Shown: piece by piece, positions 1-13,433 of the stretch
Position numbering within the stretch: the stretch's first letter is position 1
Layout: every line of letters starts with the position of its first letter
Source of the DNA: Corynebacterium humireducens NBRC 106098 = DSM 45392
Lineage (GTDB): Bacteria; Actinomycetota; Actinomycetes; Mycobacteriales; Mycobacteriaceae
Reading direction: 5' to 3'
NCBI RefSeq assembly: GCF_000819445.1
Contig: NZ_CP005286.1
Location: forward strand, 620,001-684,000
DNA length: 64,000 bases
Notes under the pieces: model-generated
The model's database searches: none
Seen by the model: the letters and a program-made list of their open reading frames with translations, nothing else
What the model was told of the DNA's origin: nothing
Program-made: the position numbers and the translations under genes

Positions 1-1
1 C

Positions 2-808
2 GCCGTCAGCCAGGCGGTGGCCACCGTGGCCTTCCAGACGGTGACGAACAACCGGATCATCACCCCGTCGATCATGGGTTTCGAGTCGCTGTACACCGCG
101 ATCCACACGACGACGATCTACTTCTTCGGCGCCGCCGGGCTCATCGGGGCGCGGACGCTCGGGACCTTCCTCGTGCAGCTGGTGCTCATGATGGGACTGT
201 CCCTCCTGCTGTACTCGTGGCTGCTGACCGGTCGCCGCGGCAACATGCACGCGATGCTGCTCGTCGGCATCGTCATCGGCGGGGGCCTGGGCTCGGTGTC
301 GACGTTCATGCAGCGCATGCTCACCCCGAGTGAGTTCGACGTGCTCACCGCGCGACTCTTCGGCTCGGTCAACAACGCCGACCCCGCGTACTACCCGGTG
401 GCGATCCCGCTGGTCGTGGTGGCCACGGCGCTCCTGTACCTCAACTCGCGCCGGCTCAACGTCATCTCCCTGGGGCGTGACGCCGCCACGAACCTCGGCC
501 TGAATCACCGGGCGGTGGCGATCTCGACGCTGGTGCTCATCTCGGTGCTCATGGCCGTGTCGACCGCGCTCGTCGGCCCGATGACGTTCCTCGGGTTCCT
601 CGTTGCGACGCTGGCCCACCAGTTCGCCGGCACCTACGACCACCGGTACCTCTTCCCGATGGCCACGGCAGTCGCCTTCGTGGTGCTTACCGGCGCCTAC
701 TTCATCATGAACCACATTTTCGACGCCCAGGGCGTCGTCTCGATCATCATCGAGCTGGTCGGTGGTTCCGTGTTCCTCTTCGTCATCCTCCGAAAGGGTC
801 GGTTGTGA
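2..808 (+). CDS. Iron-siderophore ABC transporter permease (FecCD family), 5' truncated by window edge
   Basis: The frame is open to the first base, so the gene starts outside the window. About 268 C-terminal residues are present out of the roughly 330 usual for the family. They show regularly spaced hydrophobic helices and the conserved glycine-rich stretch VGPMTFLGFLVATLAHQ, typical of the BtuC/FecCD coupling region. The protein would form the membrane channel importing ferric-siderophore complexes. Its stop codon overlaps the GTG start of the ATPase gene (GTGA), so the two are translationally coupled. The substrate cannot be inferred from sequence alone. Confidence 0.9.
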   Translation, partial: AVSQAVATVAFQTVTNNRIITPSIMGFESLYTAIHTTTIYFFGAAGLIGARTLGTFLVQLVLMMGLSLLLYSWLLTGRRGNMHAMLLVGIVIGGGLGSVSTFMQRMLTPSEFDVLTARLFGSVNNADPAYYPVAIPLVVVATALLYLNSRRLNVISLGRDAATNLGLNHRAVAISTLVLISVLMAVSTALVGPMTFLGFLVATLAHQFAGTYDHRYLFPMATAVAFVVLTGAYFIMNHIFDAQGVVSIIIELVGGSVFLFVILRKGRL

Positions 809-1560
809 TCACTCTCCGGAACGTCCGCAAGGACTACAACAGCGACGTCGCCATCGGCCCGGTGGATCTGGAGATCCCGGCCGGCGGCATCACCGCCCTC
901 GTCGGCCCGAACGGTGCCGGCAAGTCGACGCTGCTCACCATGATCGGTCGGCTGCTGGGCATGGACTCCGGTGACATCCGGGTCGCCCAGTTCGACATCA
1001 CCACGACGAAATCGAAGGATCTCGCCCGTGTCCTGTCGATCCTGCGCCAGGAGAACCACTTCATCACCCGGCTGACCGTCCGTCAGCTCGTCGGTTTCGG
1101 CCGCTTCCCCTACTCCCAGGGACGTCTCACCGCAGAGGACGAGGAGATCATCTCCCGCTACATCGACTTCCTCCGCCTCACGGATCTTGAGGACCGCTAC
1201 CTCGACCAGCTCTCCGGCGGCCAGCGGCAGCGCGCCTATGTCGCGATGGTCCTGTGCCAGGAGACGGACTACGTGCTTCTCGACGAACCCCTCAACAACC
1301 TCGACATCGCCCACTCCGTCGAGATGATGAAGCACCTGCAGTCCGCCGCCCGGGAATTCGGCCGCACCATCATCGTCGTCCTCCACGACATCAACTTCGC
1401 CGCCCGCTACGCGGACTACATCTGTGCCGTGAAGTCGGGACGCATCGCAGAGTTCGGTACACCGGAGGAGGTCATGCGGGACGACATCCTCACCGACATC
1501 TTCCACACCCCGGTCCAGGTGATTGACGGACCCCAGGGCCTCCTCGCCGTCTACCACTAG
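805..1560 (+). CDS. Iron-siderophore ABC transporter ATP-binding protein
   Basis: This 251-aa ABC ATPase has Walker A GPNGAGKST near residue 34, signature LSGGQRQRAYVAM near 137 and Walker B YVLLDEPLNNLD near 155, followed by the switch histidine in VVLHDINFAARYAD. This matches the FecE/FepC subfamily that powers import of iron chelates. It starts with GTG overlapping the stop of the preceding permease and is the last gene of that operon before the rRNA operon. Length is normal for the family. Iron (DtxR) regulation would act on an upstream promoter not visible here. Confidence 0.92.
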   Translation: MITLRNVRKDYNSDVAIGPVDLEIPAGGITALVGPNGAGKSTLLTMIGRLLGMDSGDIRVAQFDITTTKSKDLARVLSILRQENHFITRLTVRQLVGFGRFPYSQGRLTAEDEEIISRYIDFLRLTDLEDRYLDQLSGGQRQRAYVAMVLCQETDYVLLDEPLNNLDIAHSVEMMKHLQSAAREFGRTIIVVLHDINFAARYADYICAVKSGRIAEFGTPEEVMRDDILTDIFHTPVQVIDGPQGLLAVYH

Positions 1561-1670
1561 GGCTGCTCGCTTATCGACGCCCCGGGCACCTGCCGTTCAC
1601 GCGGCGCAGCGTTTGCATGGTGTCCGGAGGGCCGTTGAAGAGTGTCGTTTAATGCGTCTGAACTGGCGAT

Positions 1671-1700
1671 TTGCCTTATCGCGAGCAAACTTCGTATAGT
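1671..1700 (+). promoter_or_regulatory. Candidate rRNA promoter P1
   Basis: TTGCCT and TATAGT are separated by 18 bases, a good match to a housekeeping sigma promoter. It lies in the 730-base gap between the ABC operon and 16S rRNA, which holds no convincing gene. Inferred from sequence pattern only. Confidence 0.5.
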
Positions 1701-1784
1701 TTTCATCGTTGCCAAGAACGGTTACCGAGAGGTTGCTGGGAAGGGAACAGAGAAAAATAAAAACAAGAACTTCACAGCCTGGAT

Positions 1785-1813
1785 TTGACACAGTCAGTCC
1801 GATAGCGTAAGTT
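1785..1813 (+). promoter_or_regulatory. Candidate rRNA promoter P2
   Basis: A perfect -35 (TTGACA) and a -10 TAAGTT with 17-base spacing lie about 110 bases downstream of P1 and about 475 bases before the 16S start. This is the strongest consensus promoter in the upstream gap and probably the main rRNA promoter. Confidence 0.7.
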
Positions 1814-1870
1814 CAATAAAGCCGCTTGAGAGCCGGAGTCCGAGAGGGAAACGGGGAAAAGCGTGCGGAT

Positions 1871-1890
1871 GTTGTGTGAGAACTCAATAG
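1871..1890 (+). promoter_or_regulatory. boxA-like antitermination element in the rRNA leader
   Basis: GTTGTGTGAGAACTCAATAG resembles the actinobacterial boxA core (TTTGAGAACTC) bound by NusB/NusE. A second copy of the same core (TGTGAGAACTGTATAG) occurs in the 16S-23S spacer. The position just downstream of P2 in the leader fits antitermination of rRNA transcription. Confidence 0.6.
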
Positions 1891-2289
1891 TGTGCCAATG
1901 TACTTTTGTTTGTGGTCTATTGGTTGTGTGTGCCGGCCAGCCTCGGGCGTATGATGTTCGGGTTGGTGGGTGTGTGCCGGGTGGTACCTTCTTCTATGAC
2001 AGGGTGCCACTGGAAATAATGCGCATCAGTGTTGTCTGGTGTGAGTTGTTGTGGCGCAGACATGATCATGACCGTGAATTTTTTCCGGCCTCCTTCTTCT
2101 TCCTCGTCGAAGTGGTGGGGGCCGGGTTGCGGACATGTCCCCGGTACCAGCCTGTGGTTGGTGTGGGGGTGTTTGTGAATCATCATTTTGGACAATCATT
2201 TTCATCATCGCCCGGTTGGGTGGTGGTGTGCTGGTTGTTTGTTTTTGGTTGGGTTTGGGCTTTCCTGCCTGATTCTTCTGATAGAAGTT

Positions 2290-7312
<5,023 letters not shown>

Positions 7313-7370
7313 ATCCCCCTCTTGGGGGTGTGTGCAACGCAACGTAACAAACAACAAGCATGAAGTATCG

Positions 7371-7405
7371 TGCTCGCGTCCACTATGCAGTGTCTGACAC
7401 AACAC
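7371..7405 (+). repeat. Right arm of the pre-23S processing stem
   Basis: TGCTCGCGTCCACTAT followed by a short mismatch and CACAACAC is nearly the reverse complement of 4085-4118 in the spacer before 23S. Together the arms bracket 23S and would form the duplex cut by RNase III during rRNA maturation. The spacer 7313-7453 otherwise holds no gene. Confidence 0.75.
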
Positions 7406-7453
7406 GCCCGTCACCGGGACCCCCACCTGTGTGGTGGTGGTTGTCCTGTGGGT

Positions 7454-7573
7454 GTGTCGGTGGTTGATAGCGGCAGGGAAACGCCCGGTCCCATTCCGAA
7501 CCCGGAAGCTAAGCCTGCCCGCGCTGATGGTACTGCACTCGGGAGGGTGTGGGAGAGTAGGTTGCCGCCGACG
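7454..7573 (+). rRNA. 5S ribosomal RNA
   Basis: About 120 nt with complementary ends (GTCGGTGG near 7456 and CCGCCGAC near 7565) and the conserved core CCCATTCCGAACCCGGAAG. It is third in the operon after 23S. Ends are approximate. Confidence 0.93.
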
Positions 7574-7601
7574 CTAAAAATTACATAACTGAATATTCGA
7601 G

Positions 7602-7656
7602 GCAGCAGCCTCCACCCTCGGGGGGATGATCCCCGGGGGTGGGGGCTGCTGCTTTT
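7602..7656 (+). terminator. rRNA operon intrinsic terminator
   Basis: A long GC-rich stem (GCAGCAGCC... pairing with ...GGCTGCTGC) with a small ATGAT loop is followed by TTTT. It directly follows 5S and is the strongest terminator in the window. The gap 7657-7804 has no other recognisable element. Confidence 0.9.
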
Positions 7657-7804
7657 GTGATTCCAGAAACCGCCGACCCCGCAGCCGCAGATAGTTTCAG
7701 GGACGAAATCAGGGTGTCCACGGATGGTGGCGTGATGCCTTCTGGATGACAATGGGGGTACGGCGACAATCTCGCCCTTCCCGTTGACACAGAGATGAGC
7801 AGAC

Positions 7805-8563
7805 ATGGACCACCAGCAGAAGGACCACCCCGAGACCCCTCTCCCCGCGGCCCGCGCCGTCAACCTGCACAAGCAGTACGGGGAGGGGGAGACCGCCGTC
7901 CACGCCCTCGACGGGGTGACCGTCGACCTCGGACGGGGGCAGTTCACGGCGATCATGGGTCCGTCGGGGTCGGGCAAGTCCACGCTGATGCACTGCATGG
8001 CGGGCCTGGACGCCCCGACGAGTGGCGCCACCTACATCGGCGAGACCAACCTCGCGGAGCTGAAGGACAGGGAGATCACCGCCCTGCGGCGTGACCGGCT
8101 GGGCTTCATCTTCCAGGCCTTCAACCTGGTGCCCACCCTCACGGCCGAGGAGAACATCACGCTGCCGACGAAGATTGCGGGAGGGGACGTCGACAAGCAG
8201 TGGTTCGATGAGGTGACCGCGCGCTTCGGCCTCACCGACCGCCTGAACCACCGCCCGGCGGAGCTGTCCGGCGGACAGCAGCAGCGCGTGGCCTGTGCGC
8301 GGGCGATCGTCGGTGGGCCGGACATCATCTTCGGTGATGAGCCCACCGGCAACCTCGACTCCAACTCCTCGCACGAGGTGCTCGCGATCCTGCGGGCGGC
8401 GGTGGATGAGATGGGGCAGACGGTGGTCATCGTCACCCATGACCCGAGGGCGGCGGCGTGGGCGGACCGGGTGCTCTTCCTGGCGGACGGCCGGCTGGTC
8501 AACGAGCTCCATGAGCCGACAGCCGAGGACATCCTCGCGGTGATGACGGGATTCGACCAGTGA
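7805..8563 (+). CDS. ABC transporter ATP-binding protein, MacB/LolD type
   Basis: 252 aa. Walker A GPSGSGKST near residue 43, signature LSGGQQQRVACARA, and Walker B IIFGDEPTGNLDS, the GNLDS form being typical of MacB/LolD/FtsE-like ATPases. It partners with the large FtsX-type permease whose GTG start overlaps its stop (GTGA). Such pairs drive mechanotransmission-type export or cell-envelope processes, and the substrate is unknown. The chosen ATG gives the expected N-terminus, but no strong ribosome binding site precedes it. It is the first gene after the rRNA terminator. Confidence 0.9.
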   Translation: MDHQQKDHPETPLPAARAVNLHKQYGEGETAVHALDGVTVDLGRGQFTAIMGPSGSGKSTLMHCMAGLDAPTSGATYIGETNLAELKDREITALRRDRLGFIFQAFNLVPTLTAEENITLPTKIAGGDVDKQWFDEVTARFGLTDRLNHRPAELSGGQQQRVACARAIVGGPDIIFGDEPTGNLDSNSSHEVLAILRAAVDEMGQTVVIVTHDPRAAAWADRVLFLADGRLVNELHEPTAEDILAVMTGFDQ

Positions 8564-11091
8564 AGTCTCTGAGCATCCTGCAGAAGATCTCCCTGCGCAG
8601 TCTGTCGGCGCACTGGCTGCGCTTCCTCATGACGCTGCTCGCCGTGGTCCTGGGGACCACCTTCGTGGCCGGCGGCTTCATCCTCACCGCCTCCCTGTCG
8701 AAGGCCTTCAACGACATCACCCACGGGCAGTACAAAGGCGCCGACCTGGTGTTCAACGCCACCATGGATCATCCGCTGACCCTCGACATGGCCGCGGAGA
8801 TCGCCGCCCGCCCGGATGTGGAAAAGGTCGAGCCCACCGACATCCTGCCCATCGTGCTTCTCGACGCCGCCGGCGACGCCTACCAGTCCGGCGGCGCCGG
8901 CACGTGGCTCCTCCCGTTCCTCCCCACGGAGAAGACGGTCACCTCGACCTTCGAGATCTCCGAGGGGCGCGCCCCCGAGACCTCCTCGGAGGTGGTGATC
9001 AACAGCGGTGCCGCCGCCCGCGGGGACCTCCGGGTGGGGGACAGGGTGACGGTCATCGACGCGCAGCGGCGCACCGAGATGGAGATCGTCGGCATCACCG
9101 AGGCCGACATGGCCAGTGGCGGCTGGGCCGGCGTGCAGGTCGCCGAGGACGTCTTCCACTCCGTGTACTCCGACGGCGTCCACACCGGCCGCATCCTCGT
9201 GCGTGGCGACGTCCCCCTGGAGACCCTCCGGGCCGAGTACCCCGGCTTCGACCTGCAGACCGCCGACCAGGCCGCCGAGGAGGAGTCGAAGGAGATCAGC
9301 GAGGTCCTGGCGTTCTTCACCTACCTCATGCTCGCCTTCGGATTGATCGCGCTGCTGGTGGGCACGTTCATCATCTCCAACACGTTCTCCATGACCGTGG
9401 CGCAGCGCACCAGGGAGTTCGCGCTGCTGCGTGCCCTCGGCATGTCCCGCGCGCAGCTGACCGGTTCCGTGCTCGTGGAGGCGGCGCTCATCGGTGTCGT
9501 CGGTTCCGCGCTGGGCATCGTCTTCGGCGTCGGCCTGGTGAAGCTCATCGTCGCGCTCATGGAGCACTTCGGCCTCGGTCTGCCCAACGCCGGCGTCGGC
9601 CTGGACGCGATGAGCGTCGCGGTGCCGCTGGTGGTGGGTGTGATCGTCACCCTCATCAGCGCCTGGGTGCCCGCGCGCCGCGCCGGCCGCGTCCACCCGG
9701 TGCAGGCCATGCGCTCCGGTGACCAGTCCAGCACGCAACCGGTGACGGGCCGCGGCATCGCCGGCGCCGTCCTGCTGCTCGCCGGCCTGGCGGCGACCCT
9801 GCTGGCCGCCTTCTGGACCGACTGGTCCACGAACACCCGGACGGTGCTCCTCGGTGCCGGGGCGGTGCTGCTCATCCTCGCGGTCCTGCTGCTGCTCGCG
9901 GCGGTCGCCCGGTACCTGTTCACCCTCCGGCCGCCGGGCAACGCGGTCGTCCCGCTGCTGGCCGGCACCAACCTTTCCCGCAACCCGCGCCGCACCGCGG
10001 CGACCGCCTTCGCGCTCACCCTCGGCGTCGCCCTGGTCACCGCGGTCGGCATCCTCGGCGCCTCCACGAAGGAGTCCGTCTTCGGGGCCATCGAGGAGGA
10101 GCTCCGCGCGGACGCCGTCATCAGCGGCGGGGTGGTGAGCAACCAGTCCATCCCGGCGCAGGCCCTGGACAACATCGCGGGGATGGACGGGGTGGAGGGC
10201 CTGGTCACCGTCACCTGGGTGCCGGCGACCGTCGGGGGACGCGCCGGATCGATGGACGGCACCGGCGGCGTCACGGCCGTCATGGAGGCCGACCCCACCC
10301 TCGCCCTCAACCTGGAGGTCGTCGACGGTGACTTCGTCGGCATCGCGGACCGCCCCGGCGTCGGGCTCAGCAGGGACACCGCCCGTGACCTCGGCGTCGG
10401 GGTGGGGGATGAGGTGGAGGTGGGCTCCTCGCTGACCACCGCCACCGTCCGGGCGCCGGTCCGGGTGATCTGGGAGGACACCTCCTCCTACACCCCTCTG
10501 GCCGTCTCCCGGGCGACCGCCGCCGAACTGCTGCCCGACACGCGTGCCTGGTTCACGCAGACCGCCTACGTCAGCTTCGCCGGGGACGGGGACCACGGTC
10601 CCCTCTTCGAGGAGGTCGCCGACGAGGTGAAGAGCTACGGCATCCTCCAGATCATGACCCCGGAGGAGTTCCGCCTCTCCGCCGCGGAGCAGATCGACCA
10701 GCTCCTCATGCTGATCTACGCACTGCTTGCGCTGAGCGTGGTCATCGCGGTGCTGGGCATCATCAACACCCTGGCGCTGTCGATCATGGAACGCACGCAC
10801 GAGTTCGGGATGCTGCGGGCCGTCGGCATGCAGCGGCGTCAGGTCCGTCGGATGATCACGCTCGAGTCGGTCCACATCGCCCTGCTGGGGGCGTTCGCGG
10901 GCATCGTCACGGGCGTGTGGCTCGGGTGGTGCCTGGTGCGCACCCTCGCCTCGCAGGGCATCGACCGCTGGGCCATCCCCTGGGACCAGCTGGCCGTGGT
11001 GCTCGTCGCGGCGGTCCTCGTCGGCGTCCTCGCGGCGCTGTGGCCGGCCCGCCGGGCGGCGCGCACCTCACCGCTGGCGGCGGTCGACTGA
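8560..11091 (+). CDS. ABC transporter permease, double FtsX/MacB-like
   Basis: 843 aa. An N-terminal membrane anchor (about residues 20-42) precedes an extracytoplasmic MacB-like region. A first FtsX unit has membrane segments near 250-375, with the typical EFALLRALGMSRAQL after a helix. There is a central pair of helices near 400-450, then a second anchor and extracellular part. A second FtsX unit near 715-830 has the matching EFGMLRAVGMQRRQV. This duplicated architecture is the single-polypeptide, lipoprotein-translocase-like exporter permease of Gram-positives. It is translationally coupled to the ATPase. Substrate unknown. Confidence 0.9.
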   Translation: MKSLSILQKISLRSLSAHWLRFLMTLLAVVLGTTFVAGGFILTASLSKAFNDITHGQYKGADLVFNATMDHPLTLDMAAEIAARPDVEKVEPTDILPIVLLDAAGDAYQSGGAGTWLLPFLPTEKTVTSTFEISEGRAPETSSEVVINSGAAARGDLRVGDRVTVIDAQRRTEMEIVGITEADMASGGWAGVQVAEDVFHSVYSDGVHTGRILVRGDVPLETLRAEYPGFDLQTADQAAEEESKEISEVLAFFTYLMLAFGLIALLVGTFIISNTFSMTVAQRTREFALLRALGMSRAQLTGSVLVEAALIGVVGSALGIVFGVGLVKLIVALMEHFGLGLPNAGVGLDAMSVAVPLVVGVIVTLISAWVPARRAGRVHPVQAMRSGDQSSTQPVTGRGIAGAVLLLAGLAATLLAAFWTDWSTNTRTVLLGAGAVLLILAVLLLLAAVARYLFTLRPPGNAVVPLLAGTNLSRNPRRTAATAFALTLGVALVTAVGILGASTKESVFGAIEEELRADAVISGGVVSNQSIPAQALDNIAGMDGVEGLVTVTWVPATVGGRAGSMDGTGGVTAVMEADPTLALNLEVVDGDFVGIADRPGVGLSRDTARDLGVGVGDEVEVGSSLTTATVRAPVRVIWEDTSSYTPLAVSRATAAELLPDTRAWFTQTAYVSFAGDGDHGPLFEEVADEVKSYGILQIMTPEEFRLSAAEQIDQLLMLIYALLALSVVIAVLGIINTLALSIMERTHEFGMLRAVGMQRRQVRRMITLESVHIALLGAFAGIVTGVWLGWCLVRTLASQGIDRWAIPWDQLAVVLVAAVLVGVLAALWPARRAARTSPLAAVD

Positions 11092-11094
11092 CGG

Positions 11095-11742
11095 CTAGAG
11101 GACCAGCAGGTTGAACTTCGTCGCCTTGGCCTCGTCGAGACGCCTGCGGGCCTTGTCCAGGCGGGACCACTGGTCCTCGGGGATGGCGCGGCGGGCGGCG
11201 GTGACGATCTCCTGGTCCGGGGTGCCCCAGGCGATCGGCATGGGGGAGATCTCGTCCCAGTGCTCCTGCTCGCCGAGGCTGCGACGGCCCTGCACGGCGA
11301 CGACGGGGATGCGGGTGCCGAGCTTCGGCTCGGTGACGCCCTCGATGCGGTTGACGGTGCGCAGCGCGACGCCCCAGCGCGGCGGGGCCTCCGCGTTCAC
11401 GTTGGTGTTGACCAGCGCCATGATGACGTAGTCCCGTTCGTTGACCTCGGCGATCATGGCGGGGGCGAGCGGGTAGGTGTCGTAGAGCTGCTGCGCGCCG
11501 CCGACCTTGCGCGGCACGACGACCGCCAGGAAGAGGCTGAGCAGGCCGAAGGTCAGGGCGATGATGCCGCCGATGAGCCCGACGGCGGAGCCCTGCCCCC
11601 ACCAGGCGAAGAGGCCGGCCGCGGCGAGGATGAGGAGCACCCCGAACACGATCGCGGAGACCTGCAGCCGCTTCGTGTCCTTGAGCATCTCGTTGTTCTT
11701 CTTCGTGAACGCCTCGTCCACCTGGAACTTGAATACCTTCAT
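11095..11742 (-). CDS. DUF3239-like membrane protein
   Basis: 215 aa from the ATG giving MKVFKFQVDEAF. Two hydrophobic helices (about residues 30-50 and 55-75) follow a short cytoplasmic N-terminus. A soluble C-terminal domain contains VNERDYVIMALVNTNV and the GTRIPVVAVQG strand pattern. I recognise this as the corynebacterial DUF3239 type. Function unknown. The frame can be extended upstream, but the longer N-terminus overlaps the region before the helicase stop and looks non-coding. It is convergent with the ABC permease, with only three bases between the stops. Confidence 0.75.
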   Translation of the reverse strand: MKVFKFQVDEAFTKKNNEMLKDTKRLQVSAIVFGVLLILAAAGLFAWWGQGSAVGLIGGIIALTFGLLSLFLAVVVPRKVGGAQQLYDTYPLAPAMIAEVNERDYVIMALVNTNVNAEAPPRWGVALRTVNRIEGVTEPKLGTRIPVVAVQGRRSLGEQEHWDEISPMPIAWGTPDQEIVTAARRAIPEDQWSRLDKARRRLDEAKATKFNLLVL

Positions 11743-11752
11743 GGGCAACAGC

Positions 11753-13420
11753 CTAATTGAGCTGGTCGAGGTCGTCCGCATCGACGATGCGGTAGGCGTA
11801 ACCCTGTTCGGCGAGGAAGCGTTGACGGTGGGCGGCGTACTCGGAGTCGAGGGTGTCGCGGGAGACGACGGAGTAGAAGTGGGCGTCGCCGCCGTCGGCC
11901 TTGGGCCGCAGCAGACGGCCGAGACGCTGGGCCTCCTCCTGCCGGGAACCGAAGGTGCCGGACACCTGGATCGCCACCGCGGCCTCGGGGAGGTCGATGG
12001 AGAAGTTCGCCACCTTGCTCACCACGAGGACGCTGAGATCCCCGGAGCGGAACCGGTCGAAGAGCTCCTCGCGCCGCCTGTTGGAGGTGCGGCCCTCGAT
12101 GACGGGGGCGTCGAAACGCGCGGAGAGCTCCTCGAGCTGGTCGAGGTAGGCGCCGATGATCAGCGTCGGCTGCCCCCGGTGCCGTTCCAGGAGCTTCTCG
12201 ACGACGCGCATCTTCCCGCTGGCGCTCGCCGCCAGGCGGTAGCGGTCGGCGGTCTCCGCGGTGGCGTAGGTCATGCGCTCCGACTCGCTCATGGTGGTGC
12301 GGACCTCCACACACTCGGCGGAGGCGATGAAGCCCATGGCCTCGATGTCCTTCCAGGGGGCGTCGTAACGCTTGGGGCCGATGAGGGAGAAGACGTCGCC
12401 CTCGCGGCCGTCCTCGCGCACCAGCGTGGCGGTCAGCCCGAGGCGGCGGCGGGACTGCAGGTCGGAGGTCATGCGGAACACCGGGGCGGGCAGGAGGTGG
12501 ACCTCGTCGTAGATGATGAGGCCCCAGTCGCGGGAGTCGAAGAGCTCGAGCGCCCGGTACTCGCCCTGCGTGCGGCGGGTGACCACCTGGTACGTGGCGA
12601 TGGTGACCGGGCGGATCTCCTTGCGCTCACCGGAGTACTCGCCGATCTCCTCCTCCGTCAGCGTGGTGCGGCGCAGCAGCTCGTTGCGCCACTGGCGGCC
12701 GGCGACCGTGTTGGTCACCAGGATGAGCGTGGTCGCCTGCGCGCGGGCCATCGAGGCCGCCCCGACCATTGTCTTGCCGGCGCCGCAGGGCAGGACGACG
12801 ACGCCGGAGCCGCCCTCCCAGAAGGAGTCGGCGGCGTAGCGCTGGTAGTCGCGCAGCTCCCAGTCCTCGTTCGCGGTGGACAGGGCGATGGGGTGGGACT
12901 CGCCGTCGACGAAACCGGCCAGGTCCTCGGCGGGCCAGCCGACCTTGAGCAGCTCCTGCTTGAGCCGGCCCCGCTCGGAGGGGTGGACCGGGATGTTCTC
13001 CGCGTCGATGGGCTCGCCGAGCATGGGGCGGATCTTCCGGTGGCGCTGGAGTTCCGCGAGGATCGCCGGCTCCGCGGACTCGAGGATCAGCCCGTGCGCC
13101 GGGTGCTTGTGCAGGCGGACGCGGCCGTAGCGGGACATGGTCTCGGCGACGTCGACAAGCAGCGGCTGGGGGACGGGGAACCGGGAGTAGCGCTCGAGGA
13201 TGTCGACGACCTGCTCCGCGTCGTGCCCCGCGGCCCGGGCGTTCCACAGCGCCAGGGGCGTGATGCGGTAGGTGTGGACGTGCTCGGGGGCGCGCTCCAG
13301 CTCCGCGAAGGGGGCGAGCGCCGCGCGGGCCTCGTCGGCCTTCGCGTGGTCGATCTCCAGCAGCACCGTCTTGTCGGACTGCACAATCAGGGGTCCATCA
13401 CCAAAAGCCATGCGGACCAT
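11753..13420 (-). CDS. XPB/Ssl2-type DNA repair helicase
   Basis: About 555 aa. The N-terminal domain (GPLIVQSDKTVLLE) is followed by SF2 helicase motifs: Q-like region, Walker A LPCGAGKTMVGAA, DEVH box IYDEVHLLPAPVF, motif III LTATLVREDG, and motif VI QRLGRLLRPK. It closely matches mycobacterial XPB, a 3'-5' helicase of uncertain repair role in actinobacteria. The start is either this ATG or the one three codons downstream (MAFGDG). Neither has a strong ribosome binding site, and upstream in-frame sequence belongs to the preceding gene. It sits 13 bases after the companion gene, so they form an operon. Confidence 0.93.
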   Translation of the reverse strand: MVRMAFGDGPLIVQSDKTVLLEIDHAKADEARAALAPFAELERAPEHVHTYRITPLALWNARAAGHDAEQVVDILERYSRFPVPQPLLVDVAETMSRYGRVRLHKHPAHGLILESAEPAILAELQRHRKIRPMLGEPIDAENIPVHPSERGRLKQELLKVGWPAEDLAGFVDGESHPIALSTANEDWELRDYQRYAADSFWEGGSGVVVLPCGAGKTMVGAASMARAQATTLILVTNTVAGRQWRNELLRRTTLTEEEIGEYSGERKEIRPVTIATYQVVTRRTQGEYRALELFDSRDWGLIIYDEVHLLPAPVFRMTSDLQSRRRLGLTATLVREDGREGDVFSLIGPKRYDAPWKDIEAMGFIASAECVEVRTTMSESERMTYATAETADRYRLAASASGKMRVVEKLLERHRGQPTLIIGAYLDQLEELSARFDAPVIEGRTSNRRREELFDRFRSGDLSVLVVSKVANFSIDLPEAAVAIQVSGTFGSRQEEAQRLGRLLRPKADGGDAHFYSVVSRDTLDSEYAAHRQRFLAEQGYAYRIVDADDLDQLN

Positions 13421-13433
13421 TATGTCAGCCGGG

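Noticed and set aside
8032..10875. 947-codon open frame on the minus strand opposite the ABC exporter
   Set aside because: It mirrors the ABC ATPase and permease frames. Its composition (Gly/Asp/His/Arg-rich) is the antisense shadow of a high-G+C gene, and it has no recognisable domain.
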